A stretch of DNA of 64,000 bases from Bacilli bacterium (GCA_900758495.1 CAAERO010000039.1:1-64000), one strand, 5' to 3'; positions 16,919-25,090 are shown, counted from the stretch's first letter. A program made the numbers and translations. The notes: a model not told the origin generated them from the letters alone.

Positions 16919-17785
16919 ATGTTAGTAGTAAAAGACTTTAAAGACTATGAAATAATCGATGCTAGTAATGGCGAAAAGTATGAAAGATGGAAAAACTATT
17001 ATTTTTTAAGACCAGATCCACAAATAATTTGGGATACTGGTGACTTAAGAGAGAAATATAAAGGTAAAATAGATGCAATCTATAATAGAAGTAAAACAGG
17101 TGGTGGCTATTGGGAAAATCTAAGACCAACTAAGGAACATTTTTCTGTAACATACCACGACTTAGTATTTGAAATAAAACAGATGGGTTTTAAACATACA
17201 GGATTGTTCCCTGAACAAGCTTCTAACTGGAGCTACATGATGGAAAAAATAAGAAATGCCAATCGTGAAATAAAAGTTCTTAATCTATTTGCCTATACTG
17301 GTGGAGCTACTGTGGCTTGTTTAAAAGCAGGAGCAAGTGTTAATCATGTTGATTCTTCCCGCGGAATGGTAGATTGGTGTAAAGAAAATGTTAAGAAAAA
17401 CGGTTTAGAAAATAGCAATATTCATTATTATGTTGACGATGTTGTAAAATTTGTTAAAAGGGAAATAAGACGTGGTCATAAGTATGATGCTATTATTATG
17501 GATCCACCAAGTTATGGTAGGGGAGCTAATAAAGAAGTATGGAACATTGAAAAAGATTTATTTCCACTAGTAACTTTATGTAAAGAATTGTTAAGTGACA
17601 GACCGCTATTTTTCTTAATCAATTCTTATACAGCAGGACTTTCTCCTAAAGTTTTAGAAAATATTTTTAAAACAACATTTAAAGACTATAAAGGAATAAT
17701 CGATTGTGGAGAAATAGGCTTACCTATAACCAAAAATGATTTAGTACTACCTTGTGGTATCTATGGTAGATGGAGCGAAGAATAG
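16919..17785 (+). CDS. Class I SAM-dependent methyltransferase, RlmI/RlmK-like
   Basis: The 288-residue protein has the SAM-binding motif LNLFAYTGGATVACLKAGA near residue 120. The catalytic-type motif MDPPSYGRG near 192 is typical of RlmI, RlmK and other 23S rRNA m5C/m7G methylases. It lacks the N-terminal PUA domain of RlmI, so the RNA target is uncertain. An AAAGGAAG ribosome site precedes the ATG. The stop codon overlaps the GTG of the pseudouridine synthase gene, so the two RNA-modification genes are coupled. Confidence 0.85.
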   Translation: MLVVKDFKDYEIIDASNGEKYERWKNYYFLRPDPQIIWDTGDLREKYKGKIDAIYNRSKTGGGYWENLRPTKEHFSVTYHDLVFEIKQMGFKHTGLFPEQASNWSYMMEKIRNANREIKVLNLFAYTGGATVACLKAGASVNHVDSSRGMVDWCKENVKKNGLENSNIHYYVDDVVKFVKREIRRGHKYDAIIMDPPSYGRGANKEVWNIEKDLFPLVTLCKELLSDRPLFFLINSYTAGLSPKVLENIFKTTFKDYKGIIDCGEIGLPITKNDLVLPCGIYGRWSEE

Positions 17786-18444
17786 TGAAAATACTATATG
17801 AAGATAATCATTTGTTGGTAGCAGTAAAAGAACCATATATTTTAAGTCAGAGTGATGGTAGTGCAACAGAAGATATGCTAACTATCTTGAAACAATACCT
17901 TAAAGAAAAGTACCACAAGCCGGGTAATGTTTATTTAGGACTAGTTCATCGCCTTGATAAGGAAGTTGGTGGTGTAATGGTTTTTGCTAAGACTAGCAAA
18001 GCCGCAAGTCGTCTTTCGGAACAAATAAGATTACATAAAATAGAAAAGTACTATCTAGCAATAGTAAACGGTAAAGTTGAAAGTTCAACTTATAAAGATA
18101 GAATATTAAGAGAAGAATATCAAAGTAAGATAGATAAAAATGGCAAAGAAGCTATTCTCTCCTTTGAAACTTTAAAAATCATCAATAACACATCCTTAGT
18201 TAAAATAAAGTTATTAACAGGAAGACATCACCAAATAAGAGTACAGTTTTCATCGAGAGGGCACTCTTTATTAGGAGATAGTCGTTATGGTAAGAAGGGA
18301 AAGTTCCCACTTGCTTTATATGCTTATCACTTAGCATTTTATCATCCAGTGACAAAAGAAAAGTTGATATTTGAAAATTTTCCGACCGAAGGTTATTTTC
18401 AAAACCTAGATATATCAAGCCTTTTAACAGAAGATAAAAAATAA
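17785..18444 (+). CDS. RluA-family pseudouridine synthase
   Basis: The 220-residue protein isomerises uridine to pseudouridine in rRNA or tRNA. It opens with VKILYEDNHLLVAVKEP and has the catalytic motif HRLDKEVGGVMVFAKT, whose Asp is the nucleophile. The more common HRLDxxTSG is changed to HRLDKEVGG. The RxHQIRVQF segment (GRHHQIRVQFSSRGH) is intact. There is no N-terminal S4 domain. The GTG at 17785 is preferred because GGAG is 9 bases upstream. An earlier ATG at 17770 lacks a good site. Confidence 0.88.
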   Translation: MKILYEDNHLLVAVKEPYILSQSDGSATEDMLTILKQYLKEKYHKPGNVYLGLVHRLDKEVGGVMVFAKTSKAASRLSEQIRLHKIEKYYLAIVNGKVESSTYKDRILREEYQSKIDKNGKEAILSFETLKIINNTSLVKIKLLTGRHHQIRVQFSSRGHSLLGDSRYGKKGKFPLALYAYHLAFYHPVTKEKLIFENFPTEGYFQNLDISSLLTEDKK

Positions 18445-18457
18445 AAATCGAAATCGG

Positions 18458-18486
18458 TTGCAATCTCAAAAAAAATTTGCTATCAT
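18458..18486 (+). promoter_or_regulatory. Promoter of the Pro/Val/Thr-rich membrane protein gene
   Basis: TTGCAA (18458-18463) and TATCAT (18481-18486) are separated by 17 bases, about 30 bases before the start codon. Confidence 0.6.
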
Positions 18487-18516
18487 TTAATATATAGAAT
18501 AAGGGAGATGGATGTT

Positions 18517-19587
18517 ATGATATTAGCGACATTTAGTTTAGATTGGTTTATGACAATACCAGGAATGCTTATTACTGGTGGAGTTTTATTTTTAATTATT
18601 GCATTAGTTATTTTTATTGTTACAGGAAATAAGAAAACAAAGCCTAAAAAAGAAGTAGTAGCAGCACAAAGTGAAAGTGCAACTCAAGCAGTAGCTGCTA
18701 CTCAAACACAAGAAGTACAACAACCAACTGTTGCTACTACAGAGCAAGTTCAACCAGTAACACAAGCAGTTGAGTCATTCACTGCACCTCAACCAATAGT
18801 TACTGAGACACCACAAAGTGTTGAACCAGTTAGTATTGTTAGTCAACCTGCAGTAGAAACAGGTGCTCCAATTATCAATCAAGTACCAGCAGAACCAGCT
18901 GTATTTAGTGCAAAAATACCAGAAGAAGTAGTACCAACTCCAGTTGTTGAACCACAAACTACTCCTATTAATGAACCAATTGAAATGAAAGTGTCTGAAA
19001 GTGAACCAGTTGAAATAGTAAAACCAACAGTGGCAGTACCTACTGTTAATGAAGTACCAACTGCTTCACCTGAAGTTTTCACTACACCAGTACAAGCTAT
19101 ACCAACAGAACCAGTAGTTAATACACCTTCTATGTTTGATACTCAAGCTGTAGAAGTACCAAGTAGTTCTTATAAGGCCCCTGTAGTTGAAAATAAAGAA
19201 AGACCAATTTATGGTGGAGTAAGTCAAATAGTACCACCAATTCCACATGAAGCAGCACATAGACCAATCTATGGTGGAGCTAATCCATTAGAAAATACAC
19301 AATCAGTTCCAATTGTTGAATTAAATCAAGAAAAATTAGATCAAAAACCAGTTGCACCTACTATAGATATTCCAACAGTAGCATCACCTAGTGTAGCTAG
19401 TGAACCAGTTGTTCCTACACCTGTGGTTGAACGACCTCAACCTACAGTAGCGCCAACTAATAATATTTTTGGAACACAAGTTGTTAATAATCCAGTTGTA
19501 AATAATGAGACAGTTCAAGTTCCTTCTACACCAGTAGTTGAACCTGTTGCTCCAAAATCAGCTGAAGAAATTGAAAGTTTATTCTAA
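18517..19587 (+). CDS. Membrane-anchored Pro/Val/Thr/Glu-rich protein
   Basis: Residues about 4-32 form one membrane helix, followed by KKTKPKK. The remaining 320 residues are low-complexity sequence rich in Pro, Val, Thr, Ala and Glu, with repeated PVVE, PTVA and two RPIYGG motifs (near residues 230 and 250). No catalytic domain is visible. Such tails are extended and disordered. The Lys-rich flank next to the helix could place the tail in the cytoplasm by the positive-inside rule, leaving cell-wall spanning or a scaffold role open. The ATG at 18517 is used because AGGGAG sits 9 bases upstream. The ATG at 18508 abuts it. Confidence 0.6.
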   Translation: MILATFSLDWFMTIPGMLITGGVLFLIIALVIFIVTGNKKTKPKKEVVAAQSESATQAVAATQTQEVQQPTVATTEQVQPVTQAVESFTAPQPIVTETPQSVEPVSIVSQPAVETGAPIINQVPAEPAVFSAKIPEEVVPTPVVEPQTTPINEPIEMKVSESEPVEIVKPTVAVPTVNEVPTASPEVFTTPVQAIPTEPVVNTPSMFDTQAVEVPSSSYKAPVVENKERPIYGGVSQIVPPIPHEAAHRPIYGGANPLENTQSVPIVELNQEKLDQKPVAPTIDIPTVASPSVASEPVVPTPVVERPQPTVAPTNNIFGTQVVNNPVVNNETVQVPSTPVVEPVAPKSAEEIESLF

Positions 19588-19640
19588 AAACTTTCTTTTT
19601 TTGCTATAAAAAAAGAATTTAAAAAGTTTAAAAAAAAGTA

Positions 19641-19669
19641 TTGACGAACGTTTGTTTTTACGATACTCT
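19641..19669 (+). promoter_or_regulatory. Promoter upstream of spoVS, with a LexA-like sequence
   Basis: TTGACG and TACTCT are spaced by 17 bases. The 14-mer ATTGACGAACGTTT recurs exactly in front of tnpB at 37297. CGAACGTTTGTTTT is close to the Bacillus LexA/DinR box (GAAC-N4-GTTC) but not perfect, so SOS control is only a possibility. Confidence 0.5.
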
Positions 19670-19675
19670 AGATGT

Positions 19676-19784
19676 ACAACTTTTGAAAAAGCAAGAAATA
19701 ATATCTAAAAGTTGTAAAGAAAGTACGGCAGCACATGTCGGAATTTAAGTCTGTGGAGAAACAAAAGTTCCTATGAAGCAGAAA
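19676..19784 (+). ncRNA. Orphan TnpB-type (omega-RNA-like) 3' end in the spoVS leader
   Basis: A 9-bp stem (ACAACTTTT 19676-19684 with AAAAGTTGT 19707-19715) and a small hairpin near 19725-19740 lead into GTCTGTGGAGAAACAAAA (19749-19766) and GAAGCAGAAA (19775-19784). Both words recur exactly, with nearly the same spacing, directly after the tnpB gene at 38538-38574. There the sequence occupies the place of the omega-RNA/right end of an IS605-type element. Here no tnpB is present, so this looks like a tnpB-deleted derivative or a domesticated RNA now in the leader of spoVS. Confidence 0.5.
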
Positions 19785-19879
19785 GCTCTATACGTTTCTA
19801 TAGAATAATCCTTTTAAAATTTGTTCTATCGGTTAAACTATCTTCATAAGATAAGATAGATAATGAAAGGGTGATTATT

Positions 19880-20140
19880 ATGGAAACGCTTAAAGTTTCG
19901 TCAAAGTCGAATCCAAATTCAGTGGCAGGAGCATTAGCGAATGTTTTTAGATCCAACGGAAGTGTAGAAATTCAGGCAGTAGGTGCCGGGGCACTTAACC
20001 AGGCAATCAAGGCAGTTGCTATAGCGAGAGGTTTTTTAGCCCCATCAGGTAAGAATATCGTCTGCATACCAGCATTTACAGATATTTCGATTGATGGCGA
20101 AGAAAAAACGGCTATCAAATTGATTATCGAAACTAAATAG
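19880..20140 (+). CDS. spoVS: Stage V sporulation protein S
   Basis: SpoVS is a small Alba-like protein that affects septation and spore coat and dehydration stages. The 86-residue product is typical throughout: METLKVSSKSNPNSVAGALA, then SVEIQAVGAGALNQAIKAVAIARG and the C-terminal FTDISIDGEEKTAIKLIIE. The ATG at 19880 is chosen because AAAGG is 9 bases upstream. The GTG at 19871 overlaps the site. The gene has its own promoter and terminator and so is a single-gene unit with an unusually long (about 200-base) leader. Confidence 0.95.
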   Translation: METLKVSSKSNPNSVAGALANVFRSNGSVEIQAVGAGALNQAIKAVAIARGFLAPSGKNIVCIPAFTDISIDGEEKTAIKLIIETK

Positions 20141-20158
20141 TGACTAAGTCACTTTTTT
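20139..20158 (+). terminator. spoVS terminator
   Basis: A 6-bp stem (AGTGAC with GTCACT) with a 3-base loop is followed by six T residues, overlapping the stop codon. Confidence 0.8.
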
Positions 20159-20170
20159 CTTTTCAAGAAA

Positions 20171-20199
20171 TTTACAAATGAAATAGAAAATGCTATACT
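20171..20199 (+). promoter_or_regulatory. leuS promoter
   Basis: TTTACA (20171-20176) and TATACT (20194-20199) are spaced by 17 bases, 42 bases before the leuS start. No T-box leader is visible in the short gap. Confidence 0.7.
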
Positions 20200-20240
20200 A
20201 AGTTTGTTATTTTAGAACTCAGCTAGAAAAGAGGTATAAT

Positions 20241-23054
20241 ATGTATAATTTTAGCAAAATAGAAGCAAAATGGAATAAATATTGGAAGGATAACAACACT
20301 TTTAAAACCGACGTATGGGACTTTTCAAAACCAAAGTACTATGTTTTAGATATGTTTCCTTATCCATCAGGCGTAGGTCTTCATGCCGGACACGTTGAAG
20401 GTTACACCGCAACAGACATAATCTCTCGTATGAAAAGAATGCAAGGATATAATGTCCTTCATCCAATGGGTTATGACTCTTTTGGTCTACCAGCAGAACA
20501 GTATGCCGTTAAGACTGGTAACAATCCTAATGGCTTTACCGAGAAAAATATTGATACTTTCACAAAACAATTATATACACTAGGGTTTGACTATGACTGG
20601 TCAAAAATGATTAAAACAAGTGATCCAGACTTTTATAAATGGACTCAATGGATTTTCAAACAATTATACCTTGATGGTTATGCCAAAAGAGTAGATATGC
20701 CCGTTAACTGGTGTGAAGAACTAGGTACAGTTTTATCAAATGACGAAGTAATCGATGGAAAGAGTGAACGTGGTGGCTTCCCAGTAGTAAGACGTAATAT
20801 GAAACAATGGGTAATAGACCAAAGCGCCTTCGCTGAAAAACTATTAGCAGGACTAGAGGAAATCGACTGGCCAGAATCAACTAAAGAAATGCAGCGAAAC
20901 TGGATTGGTAAATCAGTCGGGGCCCATGTAAAATTCAAAATCAAAGATACCGATAAAGACTTCACCGTCTTTACAACTAGAGCCGATACATTATTTGGAG
21001 CAACCTACTGTGTAATGTCCCCAGAACACGAACTAGTAGATTTAATCACTACCAAAGAACAACAAGAAGAAGTAAAAGAATACAAGAGAATTTGTGCTAC
21101 TAAGAGTGACCTAGAAAGAACAGAACTCAATAAAGAAAAAACCGGAGTATTCATAGGTAGATATGCTATCAACCCAGTAAATAACAAAGAAATACCAATT
21201 TATATTTCTGACTATGTTCTAGCAAGTTACGGAACAGGAGCTATTATGGCCGTACCTGCTCACGATGAAAGAGACTACGAATTTGCTAAGAAATTTAATA
21301 TTCCAATCATTCAAGTTCTAGAAGAAGTGACTGGTACAAAACATGATAATGAAAAGAAGAAAAACTCTATTGTAGCTGTTGTTTACGATAAGAAAACAGA
21401 TAAATATTTAACTATCAATTGGCATTCTAACGGCGGCAGATTATTTATCGGCGGCACTATTAAAGACGGCGAGACAGCTATCGACTGCGCTACCAGAGAA
21501 ATTAAAGAGGAAACTGGCTATACAGACCTAACCTTTAAAGAAGAAGGCTTCAAGATTAATCATCATTACTATGCTTATAATAAAGATACATACTTTGAAA
21601 TCGAAGCAATACCATTACTGTTTGAACTAAACAGCGACACACGTGAAAACCAAAACCTAGATGATGACGAAGTATTTGATGTTGAATGGGTAAGTAAAGA
21701 AGTAGTAGAAAAAGAAATTACTGATGAACTTCATAAGAAAACTTTTGATTATGTCTTAAAACCAGCTGCTATGACAAATGATGGTATACATATCAATTCA
21801 TCTTTCTTAGACGGCTTGAATAAAGAAGAAGCAATCAATAAAGTAATAAGTTATCTAGAAGAAAACAACTGTGGTACCAAAAAGATAAACTATCGTCTTC
21901 GTGAATGGATTTTTGCAAGACAAAGATATTGGGGAGAACCAGTACCTATCGTTTATCTAGAAAATGATGAAATTCACGTTTTAGATGATGATGAATTACC
22001 ATTAATCCTACCAGAGCTAGAAGACTATAAAGGAAAAGGTGGAAAAGCTCCACTTGAAAACGCTACTGAATGGAAAAAATATAGTCATAATGGAATGACT
22101 GGCGTAAGAGAAACTTCTACAATGCCCGGTTCTGCTGGTTCTAGTTGGTATTATTTAAGGTACATTGACCAGAATAACGATAACGAGTTAGCTAATAAAG
22201 AACTATTAAAACACTGGATGCCAGTAGATTTATATATAGGAGGTCCAGAACATGCTGTCGGACACTTAATATATTCACGTATTTGGAATAATTATCTATA
22301 TGATAAGGGTATATCACCAGTTAAAGAACCATTTAAGAAACTAGTTCATCAAGGAATGATTTTAGGTACTAATGGTATTAAAATGGGTAAAAGATATCCA
22401 GAATATGCTATAGATCCACTAGATATTGTTAAAAACTATGGAGCAGATACCTTACGTCTATATGAAATGTTTATGGGACCACTTGAAGCTTCTAAACCTT
22501 GGAACAATAACGGTGTAGAAGGAGCTCAAAAGTTCTTAGATAGAGTGTATCGTCTATATGAAAGTGATAAGATAACTACTGCTAATAATAAGAACTTAGA
22601 GAAAATTTATCACCAAACAGTTAAAAAAGTAACAGAAGACTTTGAAAGTCTAAACTTCAATACCGCCATCAGTCAGATGATGATATTTATAAATGCTGTT
22701 TATAAAGAAGATACTTTACCAGTAGAATATGCCGAAGGATTTATCAAGTTATTAAATCCAGTCGTTCCACACATAACAGAAGAAATTTGGGAGAAAATGG
22801 GTCATAAAGAAACAATCGCTTTCGAACCATGGCCAGTCTATGACGAGTCTAAACTAAAAGATGATGTCGTAACAGTAGTAGTACAAGTAAATGGTAAAGT
22901 AAGAGGAAAGATGGAAGTTGCTAGTTCTATTTCTAAAGAAGAGATGGAAAGTAAAGCTTTCGCTATTGATAATGTTAAACAATATACAGAAAATAAAGAA
23001 ATTGTTAAGGTTATAACTATTCCTAAAAAATTAGTAAATATCGTTGTAAAATAA
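20241..23054 (+). CDS. leuS: Leucyl-tRNA synthetase with an inserted Nudix domain
   Basis: LeuRS charges tRNA-Leu. The HIGH-type motif is HAGH near residue 48 and the KMSKS-type motif is KMGKR near 715. The CP1 editing domain shows TTRADTLFGATY and GTGAIMAVPAHDERDYEF (editing Asp region near 340). Right after FNIPI an extra segment of about 155 residues (about 355-510) appears before the normal editing-domain continuation DGIHINSSFLDGL. It contains a complete Nudix box, G-x5-E-x7-REIKEETG, at about 404-427. This raises the length to 937 residues, against roughly 800-880 for most bacterial LeuRS. The inserted stretch uses more GC-rich codons than its surroundings (for example 21430-21500). The frame is unbroken and the synthetase looks functional. 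Confidence 0.95.
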   Translation: MYNFSKIEAKWNKYWKDNNTFKTDVWDFSKPKYYVLDMFPYPSGVGLHAGHVEGYTATDIISRMKRMQGYNVLHPMGYDSFGLPAEQYAVKTGNNPNGFTEKNIDTFTKQLYTLGFDYDWSKMIKTSDPDFYKWTQWIFKQLYLDGYAKRVDMPVNWCEELGTVLSNDEVIDGKSERGGFPVVRRNMKQWVIDQSAFAEKLLAGLEEIDWPESTKEMQRNWIGKSVGAHVKFKIKDTDKDFTVFTTRADTLFGATYCVMSPEHELVDLITTKEQQEEVKEYKRICATKSDLERTELNKEKTGVFIGRYAINPVNNKEIPIYISDYVLASYGTGAIMAVPAHDERDYEFAKKFNIPIIQVLEEVTGTKHDNEKKKNSIVAVVYDKKTDKYLTINWHSNGGRLFIGGTIKDGETAIDCATREIKEETGYTDLTFKEEGFKINHHYYAYNKDTYFEIEAIPLLFELNSDTRENQNLDDDEVFDVEWVSKEVVEKEITDELHKKTFDYVLKPAAMTNDGIHINSSFLDGLNKEEAINKVISYLEENNCGTKKINYRLREWIFARQRYWGEPVPIVYLENDEIHVLDDDELPLILPELEDYKGKGGKAPLENATEWKKYSHNGMTGVRETSTMPGSAGSSWYYLRYIDQNNDNELANKELLKHWMPVDLYIGGPEHAVGHLIYSRIWNNYLYDKGISPVKEPFKKLVHQGMILGTNGIKMGKRYPEYAIDPLDIVKNYGADTLRLYEMFMGPLEASKPWNNNGVEGAQKFLDRVYRLYESDKITTANNKNLEKIYHQTVKKVTEDFESLNFNTAISQMMIFINAVYKEDTLPVEYAEGFIKLLNPVVPHITEEIWEKMGHKETIAFEPWPVYDESKLKDDVVTVVVQVNGKVRGKMEVASSISKEEMESKAFAIDNVKQYTENKEIVKVITIPKKLVNIVVK
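21300..21772 (+). other. Nudix domain inserted in the LeuRS editing region
   Basis: The segment encodes VAVVYDKKTDKYLTINWHS, the Nudix box (Gly, Glu and REIKEETG all intact) and a C-terminal VEWVSKEVVEKEI strand/helix. This is a full Nudix fold rather than a fragment. Nudix enzymes hydrolyse nucleoside diphosphates linked to another group. An in cis role with an aminoacyl-adenylate or a nucleotide signal is speculation. The borders are estimated from where the normal LeuRS sequence resumes. Confidence 0.85.
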
Positions 23055-23085
23055 GAGAAAATTGTATTTAATTTTCTCTTTTCTT
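23053..23085 (+). terminator. leuS terminator
   Basis: A perfect 11-bp stem (AAGAGAAAATT with AATTTTCTCTT) with a 6-base loop leads into TTTTCTT. Confidence 0.8.
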
Positions 23086-23132
23086 GTGATATTATGATTA
23101 TAGAAAGAATAGTGGAAGGAAGAACAATTTTT

Positions 23133-24632
23133 ATGAAAGAAGTTATTAATAAGTTAGCTGATACTAAGATATCAACTAGCTATTTGTTCATACTTCTAGG
23201 AGTATGTGCATTAATGATGACTGGGTATTTTTCGTATGCCTGGTTTACCGTTCAGGGAGTTCAACAATATAGTGTAGTAACTGGAAACTTAAGTGGTTCT
23301 ATTACGATAGGAGCTAACTCAGTTGCAATAGAAGGAGCAGGGACCATCAGTTACACACCAGCAACAGATAGTGAAACAGTAACAATTACTGTAACAAATT
23401 CTAGCGATAGAACAGTTAAAAATTCCATTTATTATTACACCTTATCAGATAGTTCAATTGAAATAGGTTATACCTCCGATAGTACAACCATCCCAACAGT
23501 TGAAGGAGTATCAGTAGAAAAAGGAAAGACATTAACTTATAAAATAAAGATAAATGGTTCAAAAGGAAAAGCCATTAAAATCGGTTCATCAATGGGACTA
23601 AGCAATTCTAACTTGACATTACCGAGTGGAACAACAGCATTCTCATTATTAAGTGAACCATCAGCATCGGAGACACTAATAGCAAAAGCAAATCCAGAGA
23701 GTCTAGATTATAACAGTGCAACGGATGAGCAAAAGAATCAAATGTGGACATTTAGTCATGAATCAACCGAACAATTAGGAGCAACCACTGATTATCGTTA
23801 TATCGGGGCAAATCCAAATAATTATGTCAAATTCAACGATGAATTATGGAGAATAATCGGAGTATTTGATGTAGATGATGGAACTGGAAAAATAGAAAAA
23901 CGTCTTAAAATAGTAAGAAATGAGTCTATTGGAAATTACTCATGGGATAATAAAGACACTACAACGGGAGCCGAAAATAGTTACGGTAAAAATAACTGGC
24001 CAGATGCAAGATTAAATTATTTACTAAATGCCGGACATGAAAGTGAAACATATGGAGGAAGTTTATATTGGAATAGAAAGAGCGGAACATGTTATTACGG
24101 ACAAAACAATGCGACGACGTCATGTGATTTCACATCCACTGGTTTAACAGATGCAGCAAAAGAAATGATAGGAGATGCGAAATGGTACCTAGGTGGAACT
24201 GCAAATTATACAAGTTCATCCAATGGATTAGCATCGCACTTTTACAAATATGAACGAGGAACAACAGTATATAGTGGAAGAAGTACGAACTGGACCGGAA
24301 AAGTAGGATTAATCTATCCAAGTGATTATGGCTATGCGACAAGTGGAAATAGTAGTACAACAAGGGCAACATGCTTAGCAAAGGAATTGTACAACTGGGA
24401 TGGGGCAAGTGCATGTTATCAAAATGATTGGTTGTTTAAATCAAGCTATATGTGGTCCCTTTCGCCTGACTCGTCTTATAGTAACGACGTGTTCTATGTC
24501 AGCAGTAGTGGGTATGTCAGCAGCTATACTGCGACCTATACTAGCGGCGTGTGGCCAGTCGTTTATCTAAAGTCAACAATTAAGGTGACCACAGGAACAG
24601 GAAGTAGTGACTCACCATTCATCTTGGGATAG
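23133..24632 (+). CDS. DGR target: membrane-anchored protein with C-terminal variable domain
   Basis: The 499-residue protein has an N-terminal membrane helix (about residues 17-37) and a beta-sandwich-like region (about 45-185) recalling TasA/camelysin-type surface proteins. A large C-terminal domain begins near YRYIGANPNNYVKFNDELWRIIGVF and ends in the variable segment SLSPDSSYSNDVFYV...GVWPVVYL. Diversification by the adjacent retroelement is shown by the TR/VR comparison: the changed codons are Asn in the template and Asp, Tyr, Ser or Thr here. The C-terminal fold is probably C-type-lectin/FGE-like, as in other DGR targets. The ATG at 23133 is preferred (GGAAGGA upstream) over 23094. A ligand-binding surface role is inference. 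Confidence 0.88.
   Translation: MKEVINKLADTKISTSYLFILLGVCALMMTGYFSYAWFTVQGVQQYSVVTGNLSGSITIGANSVAIEGAGTISYTPATDSETVTITVTNSSDRTVKNSIYYYTLSDSSIEIGYTSDSTTIPTVEGVSVEKGKTLTYKIKINGSKGKAIKIGSSMGLSNSNLTLPSGTTAFSLLSEPSASETLIAKANPESLDYNSATDEQKNQMWTFSHESTEQLGATTDYRYIGANPNNYVKFNDELWRIIGVFDVDDGTGKIEKRLKIVRNESIGNYSWDNKDTTTGAENSYGKNNWPDARLNYLLNAGHESETYGGSLYWNRKSGTCYYGQNNATTSCDFTSTGLTDAAKEMIGDAKWYLGGTANYTSSSNGLASHFYKYERGTTVYSGRSTNWTGKVGLIYPSDYGYATSGNSSTTRATCLAKELYNWDGASACYQNDWLFKSSYMWSLSPDSSYSNDVFYVSSSGYVSSYTATYTSGVWPVVYLKSTIKVTTGTGSSDSPFILG
24455..24561 (+). repeat. DGR variable repeat (VR)
   Basis: This 107-bp stretch aligns without gaps to the template at 24848-24954. Eleven differences (24468, 24477, 24486, 24495, 24502, 24520, 24523, 24525, 24529, 24537, 24544) are all at template adenines, changed to G (6), T (4) or C (1). 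The only other difference is T at 24559 for template C. All eleven fall on codon positions 1 or 2 of AAC/AAT template codons. The 3' end GGCGTGTGGCCAG is conserved, as expected for the IMH. Confidence 0.95.
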
Positions 24633-24649
24633 AATAGGGAGGTACTAGA

Positions 24650-24682
24650 CCGCCGTCTGATGGGCGACGTCCATCAAGGCGG
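24650..24682 (+). other. GC-rich nested hairpin downstream of the VR
   Basis: CCGCC (24650-24654) pairs with GGCGG (24678-24682). Inside, GATGG (24659-24663) pairs with CCATC (24671-24675) around a 7-base loop. It starts 18 bases past the target gene stop and about 90 bases past the VR. DGRs often carry a DNA stem-loop behind the VR that promotes target recognition, and this is the best candidate here. Confidence 0.6.
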
Positions 24683-24737
24683 AGCTGAAATTTTTGGAAA
24701 AGTAGTATGAAGAAAATTAGAATTAATAAAGAGAAAT

Positions 24738-24770
24738 GTCCAAATGGTGAAAATTTTTCACCATTTGGAC
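24738..24770 (+). repeat. Long inverted repeat between VR and TR
   Basis: GTCCAAATGGTGAA (24738-24751) and its exact complement TTCACCATTTGGAC (24757-24770) form a 14-bp stem that can extend almost to the centre. There is no T tract after it, so it is not a typical terminator. It may be a DNA cruciform or RNA structure used by the retroelement. Confidence 0.7.
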
Positions 24771-24847
24771 TGCTTAAAATTGGTGTGAATTGTTAATATA
24801 AATTTACATGGGTTAATCTTTTAGAATGCGTAGATAGGTTTATTCCT

Positions 24848-24954
24848 GTCCCTTTCGCCTAACTCGTCTAATAGTAACAACGTGTTCAATGTCAACAGTA
24901 GTGGGTATGTCAACAACAATAATGCGACCAATACTAACGGCGTGTGGCCAGCCG
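24848..24954 (+). repeat. DGR template repeat (TR)
   Basis: This non-coding copy of the variable repeat keeps adenines at every position that differs in the VR except one. It is full of AAC/AAT codons in the VR frame. It is transcribed rightward if adenine mutagenesis follows the usual rule, so it has the same direction as the target gene and is convergent with the reverse transcriptase operon. The sequence from 24955 to 25090 has no gene and is probably the 3' part of the template RNA. Confidence 0.93.
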
Positions 24955-25090
24955 ATAAATTTAGGTGTTTAAGGTTACGGCTTTAGATAGAATGATTAAT
25001 CGACATAGATTAACCTTGTCTTAGACTAAACTTAGCATACATATAAAGTATGATACGTCAGACTTTAATAGTTGTGTATGATTGTAACAA

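Noticed and set aside
18775..19260. Minus-strand frames over the Pro/Val/Thr-rich gene
   Set aside because: The repetitive codons keep antisense frames open. The products are Trp/Tyr/Ser-rich nonsense without start signals.
20141..20240. T-box leader for leuS
   Set aside because: The gap holds only a terminator and a promoter 42 bases from the start, with no room for a T-box structure.
24738..24770. Terminator of the DGR target gene
   Set aside because: The stem is long and perfect but no T tract follows on either strand, so it is recorded as an inverted repeat.
24848..24954. TR as a degenerate second target gene
   Set aside because: There is no start codon, ribosome site or continuing frame. 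The adenine-only pattern of differences identifies it as a template.
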